A stretch of DNA of 64,000 nt from Clostridiales bacterium (GCA_012514145.1 JAAZAV010000049.1:19510-83509), one strand, 5' to 3'; numbered from the stretch's first letter, positions 8,301-17,509 are shown. Made by a program: numbers and translations. The notes: generated by a model from the sequence alone, not told the origin.

Positions 8301-8712
8301 AGTCCTGCCTCCTTTGTTGACAAACTGAAAATTTATAAAGCATATCAGAACAATTTGACCGCAAATACCTCGACATAGGGGCTCTACTGCGTGCTTCGGA
8401 ACAGAAACTTCACCCTGTCGCACCCTGTCGGAATACACAGACAGCAGCGCCTGTCGAGAGGGATCTCCCGCCGCCAACAACGGTCAGGTCGGAATATATA
8501 TTGCAAGTCATATAATTTTCCCCCGTCATTCGGTTGTCCTGCCTGTATTGTATCATCCGCGGCGGTTATTTTCAATATGACGGCAACGAAATATCAGCGC
8601 GGTACAATGAAAAGGGCATTGCGGGTTGATGAAATTCATGATAAAATGGAACAGAGACAAGCAAAGATGTTTTATATATGACATAAGGGCACATATCGCG
8701 GGGGGTGGCAGG
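8301..8712. other. divergent intergenic region
   Basis: It separates the minus-strand hydantoinase gene from the plus-strand acetyltransferase gene. TTGCGG at 8619-8624 and TAAAAT at 8642-8647 with a 17-base spacer is a weak candidate promoter for the latter. I see no repeat or RNA structure. Confidence 0.45.
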
Positions 8713-9258
8713 ATGACATACAGAATGCCGGAAGCAGGCGGCGGCGACAGAGAGATGCTTTGCGAGTATGTTCGGGAACACCGCGAAAACGGTGAGACCG
8801 ACATAAGCGCGAGCCACGGGCTGACCGGTTCCGAATATTCCGAATGGGTCGGAAAGTCGGAAAGATACATAAAAACGCTTCGGAAGGCGACGAGACATGG
8901 GGAAAATCGTTACCTGTATCTGTGCCTTGAAGGCGGCAGACTGATAGGCTTGCTCAGCATCAGGTACGGTCTGCCTGAGGAACTTTCCCGAAAATACGGT
9001 CACATAGGCTTCGGAGTAAGACCCTCCGAAAGGAAAAAGGGCTATGCGGCAGCCATGCTTGAATATGCCTTATCTGTCTGTAAAGACAAAGGAATGAACC
9101 GGGTAATTCTCGGCTGTTATAAGGATAACCCGGCATCGGCGGCGGTCATTATTAAAAACGGCGGAGTTCTGATCTCGGAAACCGGGGATTACACGGAAGG
9201 CAGAATCAGTCGGTATTATTCGATAGAACTTCAGGCGGCGGACGGCGAACCGCAATAA
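8713..9258 (+). CDS. GNAT family N-acetyltransferase
   Basis: Acetyl-CoA-dependent N-acetyltransferase. The acetyl-CoA loop is FGVRPSERKKGYAAAMLEYAL (R-x-x-x-K-G-Y-A form), followed by the beta-bulge and Asn element CYKDNPASAAVIIKNGG typical of small GNATs. I chose ATG at 8713, preceded by a G-rich GGGGGTGG; an in-frame ATG at 8626 adds 29 residues with no family similarity. The acceptor is unknown. It is flanked by the hydantoinase-deacetylase pair, so acetylation and deacetylation of a shared amine is an attractive but unproven idea. Confidence 0.85.
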   Translation: MTYRMPEAGGGDREMLCEYVREHRENGETDISASHGLTGSEYSEWVGKSERYIKTLRKATRHGENRYLYLCLEGGRLIGLLSIRYGLPEELSRKYGHIGFGVRPSERKKGYAAAMLEYALSVCKDKGMNRVILGCYKDNPASAAVIIKNGGVLISETGDYTEGRISRYYSIELQAADGEPQ

Positions 9259-9270
9259 TATATTTTCACC

Positions 9271-9299
9271 TTGTTTTTATCCTGAATATGCCGTATAAT
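9271..9299 (+). promoter_or_regulatory. sigma-A promoter
   Basis: TTGTTT at 9271-9276, 17-base spacer, TATAAT at 9294-9299, upstream of the gene starting at 9378. Confidence 0.6.
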
Positions 9300-9377
9300 C
9301 ATATCATCATCACATGTCCGGGCGCTGTTTGAAATGTTGAACGCATTCCGGCATGAAACAAACAAGGGGGTAAAACC

Positions 9378-10169
9378 ATGTTATTACGCGAAAGATTCTG
9401 GCTTTGGGGGCATCCCGAGGGGCGCTACAACAACATGTACGGCAACATGCGCATATCGCGCATGACGCCGGTGGAGGGCTGCATGTATCTCGGCATATGC
9501 AACACCTTCATGGTGCCGGTGGGGGTGGACGTCAACCGCCGCCAGTACAACAAATCCTTCAAGCCTCTGCGTCAGGTGGGGTGGGAGGTATACGACGCCG
9601 GAGTGAATCCCGAAATAATCGAGCCGTTCATAGCCGAAGCCGCCGATTTCCCCAACATAGGCTGCGTGGTCTTCGACGATTTCCAGAGGGGTGACGGCTA
9701 CAAGAAGATCCCGCCGGAAAACCTTTGGAAGATAAGGGAGCGTCTCCACAACAACGAGGTTCGCCCGCTCGACATGTGGATGGTGCTCTACACCCAGGAG
9801 TTCGGACTGGACAAAGAAAAAGACGAGGATTTCCGCCGCTACATCGAACCCTTCGACGGTATCATAATGTGGACTTGGAAGGAATCGGATGTGCCGCTCA
9901 TCAACGATAAGTTCGAGATATTCAAAGACCTGACGCCGAACAACCGCCGCATGCTGGGCTGTTATCTCTATAATTTCGGCGAAAACAAACAGGCGACAAG
10001 CGGCGCGGTCAGATGGCAGCTTGACCGGTACCGTGAGATGATCCTGTCGGGCGAAGCCGAAGGGGTGGTTCTGCACACCAATACCATGGCAGACCTGGAC
10101 TATGAAGCCTACGACACCGCCGTCGAGTGGATGGAAAAGCACGGGGACGAGATAGTCGCGGATTTGTGA
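9378..10169 (+). CDS. uncharacterised protein, probably TIM-barrel-like
   Basis: 263 residues, cytoplasmic, with AAGGGGG before the ATG. I do not recognise a named family. Features resembling TIM-barrel glycosidases are a barrel-strand-like VFDDFQRGDGY followed by alternating hydrophobic strands such as MWMVLYT, GIIMWTW and LGCYLYN. The neighbouring larger gene also looks like a glycosidase-type barrel and the two probably form a transcription unit. A carbohydrate-linked role is inferred from context only. Confidence 0.7.
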   Translation: MLLRERFWLWGHPEGRYNNMYGNMRISRMTPVEGCMYLGICNTFMVPVGVDVNRRQYNKSFKPLRQVGWEVYDAGVNPEIIEPFIAEAADFPNIGCVVFDDFQRGDGYKKIPPENLWKIRERLHNNEVRPLDMWMVLYTQEFGLDKEKDEDFRRYIEPFDGIIMWTWKESDVPLINDKFEIFKDLTPNNRRMLGCYLYNFGENKQATSGAVRWQLDRYREMILSGEAEGVVLHTNTMADLDYEAYDTAVEWMEKHGDEIVADL

Positions 10170-10278
10170 GGCTTTTCCGTCGGATGGATTTCGGGGCATC
10201 AATAACCGCAGACCGACAGTGCGGCGCGGAGGCACTTCCGCCCGGGAACAATATATTTAGGGGATACGGTATAACATC

Positions 10279-12144
10279 ATGAAAAAAGCCCACAGGATAG
10301 GGTATCACAGATATTTCACCGACAAAGAGTTCGAAAAGCACATAAAATTCATAAGCCGGAACATCGACGTGATAGACGAAGTCGCGCTGTTTGTCGAGTA
10401 TTCGCATTTCGGCTATTGGGAGCTTTCGGGTCAGCGGGAGCTTGCCGTGATACTTAAAAAGCGCCTTGACGCATACCGCGAAACCGGCGTGAGAAGCGTC
10501 GGGCTCAATGTCCTCGACACGGTAGGTCATCTCGAAGAAGCCTGGGATGTATTTCCCAAGCCTCCGATGCAGACGATGGTTTCAATAAACGGCGAGGTGT
10601 CGACAAGCTGTCTCTGCCCCAATACGAAGGAATTCAGGGATTACACCGAAGAGCGCTACGCGATACTTGCGGCGGCGAATCCCGACTTCATATGGGTTGA
10701 CGACGATCTGCGCATAGGCAACCACGGCGTCGCCGGTCCCTGTTACTGTTCGACTTGTATCGCCGAATTCAACGCAAAGACAGAACGCGGCGAAACTTTC
10801 GAAAGCCTGACCCGAGCCGTCAAAGCCGGAGACGGCGAAATAAGCGGCGCGTGGCATAAATTCTGCTATGACTCGTACGGCGAGGTGGCGGCTCTCATAG
10901 AAAAAGCGGTGCATTCGGTTGACCCGGGAATAATCCTGGGCGAGATGACGGGGAGCACCGAGCACTGGTTCGGCCCTCTGAAAGCCGAAAAGGGCAGACC
11001 GGGCGGCGGATTTTACGAAGATTCCAACCCGTACGGGATTCTTTATAAGGCATTGGCGTGCGAAAGGCAGATTCTGAGTTATCCGCCCCATGTTACCGAC
11101 ATTCAGTATGAGTTTGAGAATTTCCCCTACCAGGAGCTTGGGAAATCAAAGACCGTTATGTCGCTTGAACCCTATTTCGCGGCAATGAGCGGCTGCGGCG
11201 GGGTTGCCTTCAACACCAGCGGCCACGACAATTACCGTCTGATGGAAGTTCTGCACGAGCACAAGGCGAGATACGACACGCTGACTTCGCTGACAGAGGG
11301 AAAACACGCGTGCGGAGTCAATGTCGGAACTTATGACACCGAAATAATGAAGGTCGGCATACCGTCCACATTCGATCCGCGGCATGCCTGCGTATATATA
11401 ATAGATCAGCATGAAGCGGCGTCGGGTACCGACGAGCAGCTCAGGAAAATGCTGTCCAAAGGCGCGTTTGTGCGCCCGGCGGCACTGCCGGTTCTGGAAA
11501 AGCGGGGATATCTCGGACTGTGCGGCGTGAAGCCGGGAAACAGATACCACAGCGGCATACAGGAGAGGTTTACCGGCGATATTCTGAACGGGGACGACGC
11601 GGGTTATATACGCAACTGCTACATGAATTTCTTCAACCGGGACAGAAACAGCAATTTCGTGACGGTTCTTGAGCCCGCGGAAGGCGCGCGGGTCGTAAGC
11701 GAGGCGGTCACGGTGACCGATGCCGCGCCGATGGGGGCGTGCCTGACCGTATATGAAAACGCCCCGGGCGGACGGGTGGCGGTGACTACATATGATTACC
11801 CGAATTTCTATCTCTATTCGGCGAAAAGGCGCCAGCTGACGAGCATATTCGATTGGCTGAGCCGTTCCGCGCTTCCCGTTATCATCGGGCACGACTGCAA
11901 GGTTGTTCCCATGTTCCGCGAAGATGATAAGGGCAATTTCGTGTGTCTGCTTGCCAACATGAACTTTGACGCCACGGGCGAATTCGATGTTCTGCTGCGC
12001 ACGAAAGCCGATGTCTGCAAAATCCTCGGCAGCGACGGGATTCCGCGCGAGGCGGAGCGGCGCAATACAGACGGCGGAACCTATGTCAGGATAAGCAATA
12101 TCGAACCGTGGCAAACGGTCGTTATTTCGGGTGAAACAAGGTAA
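10279..12144 (+). CDS. uncharacterised glycoside-hydrolase-like protein
   Basis: 621 residues without signal peptide. The N-terminal two thirds read as a (beta/alpha)8 barrel: FIWVDDDLRIG has the acidic strand end seen in GH42- and GHL-type enzymes, CYCSTCIAEF resembles the cysteine site of GH42-like proteins, and ILGEMTGS and QYEFENF supply further acidic strand ends. The last ~100 residues look like a beta-rich accessory domain. A beta-galactosidase-type or related cytoplasmic glycosidase is the best guess; the family assignment is not certain. It is followed directly by a strong terminator. Confidence 0.72.
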   Translation: MKKAHRIGYHRYFTDKEFEKHIKFISRNIDVIDEVALFVEYSHFGYWELSGQRELAVILKKRLDAYRETGVRSVGLNVLDTVGHLEEAWDVFPKPPMQTMVSINGEVSTSCLCPNTKEFRDYTEERYAILAAANPDFIWVDDDLRIGNHGVAGPCYCSTCIAEFNAKTERGETFESLTRAVKAGDGEISGAWHKFCYDSYGEVAALIEKAVHSVDPGIILGEMTGSTEHWFGPLKAEKGRPGGGFYEDSNPYGILYKALACERQILSYPPHVTDIQYEFENFPYQELGKSKTVMSLEPYFAAMSGCGGVAFNTSGHDNYRLMEVLHEHKARYDTLTSLTEGKHACGVNVGTYDTEIMKVGIPSTFDPRHACVYIIDQHEAASGTDEQLRKMLSKGAFVRPAALPVLEKRGYLGLCGVKPGNRYHSGIQERFTGDILNGDDAGYIRNCYMNFFNRDRNSNFVTVLEPAEGARVVSEAVTVTDAAPMGACLTVYENAPGGRVAVTTYDYPNFYLYSAKRRQLTSIFDWLSRSALPVIIGHDCKVVPMFREDDKGNFVCLLANMNFDATGEFDVLLRTKADVCKILGSDGIPREAERRNTDGGTYVRISNIEPWQTVVISGETR

Positions 12145-12192
12145 AAGGCGATATATCACATATCTGCGGAAGATACTTTTACTTAAGCAGAT

Positions 12193-12233
12193 AAAGCCGA
12201 ACCGTCAGGTGATTCTCACGGTTCGGCTTTTTA
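12193..12233 (+). terminator. Rho-independent terminator
   Basis: A 13-bp perfect stem (12193-12205 with 12218-12230) ends in a T-run, 48 bases after the stop of the preceding gene. Confidence 0.88.
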
Positions 12234-12311
12234 TTGACTGATTATGTCGGTGTATGCTGTCTCGGTTTGTCTATATTATCCGTAAAATTGTAACTCAAAT
12301 ACTAAAAAATG

Positions 12312-12340
12312 TTGATTTGAGCAATGTGTTGTGTTATACT
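12312..12340 (+). promoter_or_regulatory. sigma-A promoter
   Basis: TTGATT at 12312-12317, 17-base spacer, TATACT at 12335-12340, within the AT-rich gap before the dehydrogenase at 12475. Confidence 0.6.
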
Positions 12341-12474
12341 GTCATAAACATAACATATTGCTGTTTGCTGTTGCGGTTCGGGATTTTCAAAAACAAATGC
12401 GGTATGTATGTCAACGCGGTGCGGTCAATAAATGTGCTGACGGAATGTAATAAAATATGATTAAGGGGACGTTT

Positions 12475-13485
12475 ATGAGATTCGGAATAATCGGATGCGG
12501 GATGATCTCTTCGGTACATGCCGGGGCGGTAAGAGCTATCGACAGCGCCGAGCTTGTCGGCGCATGCGACATGAACATCGACAGATGCCGGACATTCGCG
12601 GCGGAATACGGCATTGCCGCCTACGACAGCTATGAAGCGCTTTTAAGTGACAAAAATATAGACGCGGTGTGCATATGCACGCCCAGCGGAAGTCATGCGG
12701 CGAATGCCGTTCAGGCCGCCGAAGCCGGGAAACATATTGTCATAGAAAAGCCTATGGCGCTGACGGCGGACAGCGCGGATGAGATTATCTCCGCATGCCG
12801 GAAAAACAATGTCACCGGCACGGTTATATCCCAGCTGCGCTATTCCGCCGATATAACCAAGGTTCGGGATGCGGTAAACGACGGGAGCTTCGGAAAACTC
12901 GTGAGCTGTCACCTTGAAATGAGGTATTACCGAACGCAGGCGTATTACGACGGCAGCAGCTGGCGCGGAACCTGGGCTATGGACGGCGGCGGCGCGCTGA
13001 TGAATCAGGGAATACACGGCATTGACGCCATGAGCTATATCATGGGCGGCATCGCCTCGGTGTCGGGAGTTATAAAGACCATATGCCGGAACATTGAAGT
13101 CGAAGATACGGCGGCAGCGGCGGTGTGCTTCAAAAACGGCGCCGTCGGCACGATAAACGGTTCGGTCGCCACCTATCCAGGCTATCCGCGCCGGCTTGTT
13201 ATAAGCGGCTCACTCGGCAGCGTCGAGCTTACCGAGGAGATAATGACATATTCAGATCTGCCGGCGTTTACCGACCATAAGTTAAGCGACGGTTCTATCG
13301 GCAGCGGTTCATCCGATCCTACCAATACACCCATATACGGACACGTCAGGCAGCTGACCGATTTCATTCAGGCGGTGAAAAACAACACAAAGACCCGCTC
13401 CGATATCCTCGACGGCAGAGACACGGTGAAGATTATCGAAAGCATCTATAAATCCTCCCGGACGGGTATGCGGGTGGAGATATAG
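12475..13485 (+). CDS. Gfo/Idh/MocA family oxidoreductase
   Basis: NAD(P)-dependent sugar or inositol-type dehydrogenase. The N-terminal Rossmann motif is GIIGCGMISSVHA, the conserved EKPMALT follows near residue 95, and the C-terminal domain holds GGGALMNQGIHGID with the usual catalytic histidine position. ATG at 12475 is preceded by AAGGGG; the upstream ATG at 12457 precedes that site. About 336 residues is normal for the family. It forms a single-gene transcription unit with its own promoter and terminator. The substrate is not predictable. Confidence 0.88.
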   Translation: MRFGIIGCGMISSVHAGAVRAIDSAELVGACDMNIDRCRTFAAEYGIAAYDSYEALLSDKNIDAVCICTPSGSHAANAVQAAEAGKHIVIEKPMALTADSADEIISACRKNNVTGTVISQLRYSADITKVRDAVNDGSFGKLVSCHLEMRYYRTQAYYDGSSWRGTWAMDGGGALMNQGIHGIDAMSYIMGGIASVSGVIKTICRNIEVEDTAAAAVCFKNGAVGTINGSVATYPGYPRRLVISGSLGSVELTEEIMTYSDLPAFTDHKLSDGSIGSGSSDPTNTPIYGHVRQLTDFIQAVKNNTKTRSDILDGRDTVKIIESIYKSSRTGMRVEI

Positions 13486-13563
13486 GATATAGAATATCAA
13501 GGCGATTTCCGACATGCATTGTCCGGACGGGAACGCCGTTTTCGCCTCATAATTGCAGCCGGT

Positions 13564-13601
13564 AAAGCCCGCCGAACCGTTGCGGTTCGGCGGGCTTTGT
13601 T
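13564..13601 (+). terminator. Rho-independent terminator
   Basis: A 16-bp perfect GC-rich stem (13564-13579 with 13583-13598) with a 3-base loop, ending in CTTTGTTT. Confidence 0.9.
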
Positions 13602-13634
13602 TCGGGTCGCGGCTCACGGGTTTGCGAAGAGATA

Positions 13635-13715
13635 ATTTCAGTTTGACGCGCGAAACTGAAATAACGGAGTATAATATTGCCGTTATTTCAATTTGTCAAG
13701 CGAAACTGAAATAAC
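13635..13715. promoter_or_regulatory. paired AAACTGAAAT dyads around a TATAAT box
   Basis: The first dyad pairs 13635-13644 with 13653-13662 (ATTTCAGTTT/AAACTGAAAT). The second pairs 13682-13695 with 13701-13715 and repeats the same arm. TATAAT lies between them at 13670-13675 (a TTGACG at 13643 is 21 bases upstream, longer than ideal). This looks like an operator set, but no cognate regulator gene is adjacent. Confidence 0.55.
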
Positions 13716-13822
13716 CTCCTCAAAATCCCCGTCATATTTCATTTTCAGCCGGGGAAAGGCATCACATCCCCCTCGTATGCGCCCTCGCATGCGCCGCCCT
13801 CCGAATATGGAGAATCGGGACC

Positions 13823-13851
13823 TTGACTTGAAGTGCCGTCCATGGTAAAAT
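13823..13851 (+). promoter_or_regulatory. sigma-A promoter of the aldo/keto reductase gene
   Basis: TTGACT at 13823-13828, 17-base spacer, TAAAAT at 13846-13851; AAGGAGG precedes the ATG at 13886. Confidence 0.75.
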
Positions 13852-13885
13852 CAATATAAACACAACAATAACAAGGAGGACAGAC

Positions 13886-14899
13886 ATGAGCTACCAACAG
13901 TATATGCCCTACACGCCCGCCGACAGCCGCTACAATAAGATGCCCTACCGCAGATGCGGCAGGAGCGGGCTGAAACTGCCCGCGATCTCACTCGGACTGT
14001 GGCACAATTTCGGGGATATCACCCCCTTCGGCGTACAGCAGAAGATACTCCGCACCGCCTTCGACAGCGGCATCACCCACTTTGACCTTGCCAACAACTA
14101 CGGCCCGCCGGCAGGCGAAGCGGAGCGCAACTTCGGGGAGCACATGAGACGCGACTGGCGCCCCTACCGCGACGAGCTGATAATCTCCACCAAGGCGGGC
14201 TTCGGCATGTGGAAGGGACCCTACGGCAACGACGGTTCCCGCAAATACCTAATCGCCAGCCTCGACCAGTCGCTGAAACGCATGAATCTCGAATATGTGG
14301 ATATTTTCTACCACCACCGCCCCGACGACAACACGCCAATCGAAGAGACGATGGGCGCGCTGTACGACATCGTAAAGAGCGGCAAGGCGCTCTACGCCGG
14401 CATTTCCAACTACAATCCCGACCAGGCAAAACGCGCGATCAACTGCCTCAAGGACATGGGAATGCATATGCTCATCCATCAGCCCAACTACAATATGTTC
14501 AACCGCTCGATTGAACAGGGGCTTACAGAGCTTCTTTCGGAAGAAGGCGTCGGGATTATTGCCTTCGCTCCCCTCGCGGGCGGCAGGCTGACCGGCAGGT
14601 ACCTGAACGGCATTCCCGAAGATTCCCGCGCCGCCCACGACCCCCGGTTCCTCCGCCCCTCCGACATCGACGAAAAGCTGCTTGCCACCGTCCGTGCGCT
14701 CAACGCCGTTGCCGAAAGGCGCGGGCAGACCCTGGCGCAGCTCGCTCTCGTGTGGGCGCTCCGCGATCCTGCGGTTACCTCGGCGCTCATCGGCGCGTCA
14801 AAGCCCGAACAGGTAGCCGAAAACGTCAGGGCGCTTGACAACATGAGCCTGAGCGAAGAGGAGCTTGGGGAAATCGACACGATACTGGCGAACAGGTAA
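13886..14899 (+). CDS. aldo/keto reductase, YghZ-like (L-glyceraldehyde 3-phosphate reductase type)
   Basis: NADPH-dependent reductase with the AKR catalytic tetrad visible: Asp in HFDLANNYG, Tyr in the same motif, Lys in STKAGFG and His in IFYHHRPDD. The N-terminus YQQYMPYTPADSRY and the PAGEAERNFGEH loop are typical of the YghZ/GPR branch, which detoxifies aldehydes such as methylglyoxal or reduces L-glyceraldehyde 3-phosphate. The 337-residue length is normal. It is monocistronic, bounded by its own promoter and terminator. The exact physiological substrate is inferred from the family. Confidence 0.9.
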   Translation: MSYQQYMPYTPADSRYNKMPYRRCGRSGLKLPAISLGLWHNFGDITPFGVQQKILRTAFDSGITHFDLANNYGPPAGEAERNFGEHMRRDWRPYRDELIISTKAGFGMWKGPYGNDGSRKYLIASLDQSLKRMNLEYVDIFYHHRPDDNTPIEETMGALYDIVKSGKALYAGISNYNPDQAKRAINCLKDMGMHMLIHQPNYNMFNRSIEQGLTELLSEEGVGIIAFAPLAGGRLTGRYLNGIPEDSRAAHDPRFLRPSDIDEKLLATVRALNAVAERRGQTLAQLALVWALRDPAVTSALIGASKPEQVAENVRALDNMSLSEEELGEIDTILANR

Positions 14900-14923
14900 T
14901 ATTTGCATACGGCTTCTGTAATC

Positions 14924-14966
14924 ATATGTGTGGCATGTGTCATCGGCATGTGCCACACATATTTTT
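14924..14966 (+). terminator. Rho-independent terminator
   Basis: A 12-bp stem ATATGTGTGGCA/TGCCACACATAT (14924-14935 with 14951-14962) followed by TTTT. Confidence 0.85.
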
Positions 14967-15129
14967 ATATCAGTATACGATTTATTATAAATACATATAA
15001 AACCGAATCGTATCGCAATCGCCGCGTTTGCGGTATGTGATTAATATCAGACCCGGGGGCGGTTTCGGCGAGGCATATGTTTAATTAAAACGGGTGAGTT
15101 TCCGATAGCGGAATTATTTATAATTTTTC

Positions 15130-15191
15130 TGATTAGGTATTGACTTAATCAAAAATGTGCGCTATAATCTGATTAGACGGGAGCCTAATCA
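15130..15191 (+). promoter_or_regulatory. promoter with twin ArsR-type operators
   Basis: The promoter is TTGACT 15140-15145, 17-base spacer, TATAAT 15163-15168. Two dyads have the same half-site: TGATTAG-N8-TTAATCA at 15130-15151 over the -35 and TGATTAG-N8-CTAATCA at 15170-15191 just after the -10. They are exactly 40 bp apart, about four helical turns, which would place two repressor dimers on one face. Confidence 0.8.
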
Positions 15192-15209
15192 AATCACAGG
15201 AGGATTATC

Positions 15210-15605
15210 ATGGATAAGAAGAAGGTATTGAAAGCTGTCGCTGATGAAACCCGCATGAACATTTTGAAGCTGCTTCTGCGGCACAATTATTGTGTCCGCG
15301 CGCTGGCAAATGAAATGAACCTGACAGAAGCGACTATATCACAGCATCTGAAGGTGTTGCGGGAGGCGGGCTTGCTTGTTGGAGAAAAGCGCGGATATTT
15401 CATGCACTATACCGTAGAGCGCCCGGTATTGCTCGAACTGGCGAAGGAGATAATAGCTTTGGCAGATATCAGACAGGAAACCTGCAAACCGGAAAAACGC
15501 GCCGATTGCCCTTCCAAAGACAAGCGGGATTGCCCGAAAAAAGGCAAGTGCAGCGACGAGGTCAAGGAGTTTTGTCACGGCGCGAATCACGTCAAGGGAG
15601 AATAA
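15210..15605 (+). CDS. ArsR/SmtB family winged-helix repressor with Cys-rich tail
   Basis: Helix-turn-helix at residues 43-58 (ATISQHLKVLREAGLL) and the wing GEKRGYFMHYTV are typical of ArsR repressors. One cysteine sits in the NYCVRAL position where metal-sensing members have a Cys pair; five more cysteines are spread through the last 40 residues amid Lys/Asp-rich sequence. This suggests metal or thiol sensing but is not diagnostic. It leads an operon with an ABC exporter (next start 4 bases after its stop), and the twin operators upstream imply autorepression of the whole operon. Confidence 0.87.
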   Translation: MDKKKVLKAVADETRMNILKLLLRHNYCVRALANEMNLTEATISQHLKVLREAGLLVGEKRGYFMHYTVERPVLLELAKEIIALADIRQETCKPEKRADCPSKDKRDCPKKGKCSDEVKEFCHGANHVKGE

Positions 15606-15609
15606 GATT

Positions 15610-16563
15610 ATGGGAATGGTCAGCGTCTCAAACCTTAAAAAGACATACGGCAGCTTTACTGCTGTAAACAATATCTCTTTTGAAGTTCAAAAGGGTGAAA
15701 TATTCGGTTTTTTAGGACCGAACGGAGCGGGAAAAACATCTACTATAAACATGATGACAGGACTGTCGCGGCCGACAGCCGGAGAAGTTATAATCGGCGG
15801 CACGGATGTAAGAAAGCAGACAAAAAAGGCTCAGTCCGTTATGGGTATAGTTGCTGACGAAAGCAACCTTTACAATGAAATGAACGGCTTTGACAATCTG
15901 TGTTTCTGTGCGGCTCTGTACGGTATGGAAAAAAAGGAGCGGGAAACAAAAGCCCGACGCCTTCTGGAAGAATTCAGACTGAAAGACGCCGGCAAAAGAC
16001 CATATAAAGCCTATTCCAAGGGAATGAAACGCAAACTTACGATTGCCGCGGCACTGATACATTCTCCGCAAATCCTGTTTTTGGATGAGCCTACATCCGG
16101 CATTGATGTGGAGAGTTCAAGACAAATTCGGGGAATGATAAAGGAATTGAAAAAGCAGGGAACGACCGTTTTCCTCACCACCCACAATATAGATGAAGCC
16201 GAGCGCATATGCGACCGCATCGCTTTCATATCAAAAGGACAGATAGTAGCATTGGGTACTGTTCCGGAATTGATGGCGAGCGTCTCAACCGGTCACGCCG
16301 TTCGCTTTGTCACAAGTAAAAATGCCGAAGAACTCTCGACCGAGCTTCAAAACTGTTTTAAGGGAACCGAGGTTGCCGTTCAGCCCGATAATTCTTTGAT
16401 TATGAAATCGGATGAACCTGTTTCTTTGTTTCCGGTTATGGATTTTTTACATAATAAAGGAATCGATGTATACGAAGCCAAAGAACTGCGCCCCTCCCTT
16501 GAAGATGTGTTCGTTAAGCTCACCGGCATAGATTCTTCCGTACTGAAAAGAGACGAGAGATGA
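15610..16563 (+). CDS. ABC transporter ATP-binding protein (multidrug/NatA-type)
   Basis: ATPase of an ABC-2 exporter at the inner face of the membrane. Walker A GPNGAGKT at 36-43, signature-like YSKGMKRKL, Walker B ILFLDEP near 155-161 and the H-loop TTHNIDEAE are all intact. The ~85-residue C-terminal extension is common in DrrA/NatA-like exporters. An alternative ATG lies 6 bases downstream. It is co-transcribed with the ArsR-like regulator and the permease at 16574, so it probably exports a toxic ion or compound sensed by that regulator. Confidence 0.92.
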   Translation: MGMVSVSNLKKTYGSFTAVNNISFEVQKGEIFGFLGPNGAGKTSTINMMTGLSRPTAGEVIIGGTDVRKQTKKAQSVMGIVADESNLYNEMNGFDNLCFCAALYGMEKKERETKARRLLEEFRLKDAGKRPYKAYSKGMKRKLTIAAALIHSPQILFLDEPTSGIDVESSRQIRGMIKELKKQGTTVFLTTHNIDEAERICDRIAFISKGQIVALGTVPELMASVSTGHAVRFVTSKNAEELSTELQNCFKGTEVAVQPDNSLIMKSDEPVSLFPVMDFLHNKGIDVYEAKELRPSLEDVFVKLTGIDSSVLKRDER

Positions 16564-16573
16564 GGAGATCAAA

Positions 16574-17305
16574 ATGAAGAGTCTTATCGCTTTTTGGAAC
16601 ATTCTGAAAAAAGATATTAAAAACTACTATCTTAAACCGCCGAATATCAGCTGGGGCATAATCTTCCCGCTCTCGTGGACATTGATGCAGCTTATTCGTT
16701 CGCCGGGAGAAAACATTTTGGAATTGCTGCCCGGCCTGATGGCTATGAGCGTTTTGTTCGGTACCACATCCATGCTGGCTGTTACCATAACTTTTGAGCG
16801 CAGCGGCAGATCTTTTGATCGTCTGCTTCTGGCGCCCGTGAGCTTAAATGTCGTGGTTCTGGCGAAAATAGCGGGAACGGTTATATTCGGTATGCTGAAC
16901 GCCTTTGTTCCGGTGGTTTTCGCATGCTTCTTTACCGACCTGACTAAAGTTAAATTCGGTTTGGTATTGCCGGCTGTTTTTATGATTGCTGTCAGTTCCG
17001 CGTTGATGGGGCTGTTGATTGCCGTATCTGCCAAGCAGGTGTTTGAGGCACAAACTCTCTCAAATTTCTTTCGTTTTCCGATGCTGTTTCTTTGCGGGTT
17101 GTTCGTGCCCGTTTCAAGTCTGCCGGTGTTTCTGCGTCCCGTATCCTACTTTTTGCCACTCACATATGGAGCGGATATACTTAAGGGAGCGATTATAGGG
17201 GAAAATACTCTTAATCTGACGCTGTCTTTCGGAATGCTGCTTCTTTTCTCGGCGGCGCTGTTTCTGATCAGCCGATACAATATCAGCCGCAAGTGGATTT
17301 TATAA
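16574..17305 (+). CDS. ABC-2 type transporter permease
   Basis: 243 residues with about six hydrophobic segments (for example LLPGLMAMSVLFGTTSML, VIFGMLNAFVPVVFACFF, LTLSFGMLLLFSAALFLI) and the loop TFERSGRSFDRLLLAPVS typical of ABC-2 permeases. It has GAGGAGAT before the ATG and lies 10 bases after the ATPase gene. Together they form an exporter of unknown substrate. GC content of this operon is lower than its neighbours. Confidence 0.9.
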   Translation: MKSLIAFWNILKKDIKNYYLKPPNISWGIIFPLSWTLMQLIRSPGENILELLPGLMAMSVLFGTTSMLAVTITFERSGRSFDRLLLAPVSLNVVVLAKIAGTVIFGMLNAFVPVVFACFFTDLTKVKFGLVLPAVFMIAVSSALMGLLIAVSAKQVFEAQTLSNFFRFPMLFLCGLFVPVSSLPVFLRPVSYFLPLTYGADILKGAIIGENTLNLTLSFGMLLLFSAALFLISRYNISRKWIL

Positions 17306-17509
17306 AGGATAATATTAATCATAATACCGAAGCGAGCGGTATCGATATCATTGAAAATTCGCCATTATTCAACGAGCACGAACCCAATGAAAACCATATT
17401 AGAATTTTTCCCTTTCTCATCCCGCCGGCTATCGCGCGGCGGAGAGAAAAATAAAGCGCCGCGAAACTCAACATCTCAAAACAATCCGTATGCCACACGA
17501 AACACGCCT

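Noticed and set aside
12254..12460. 68-codon frame between terminator and dehydrogenase
   Set aside because: It spans a promoter and has no ribosome binding site; it is a chance frame in AT-rich DNA.
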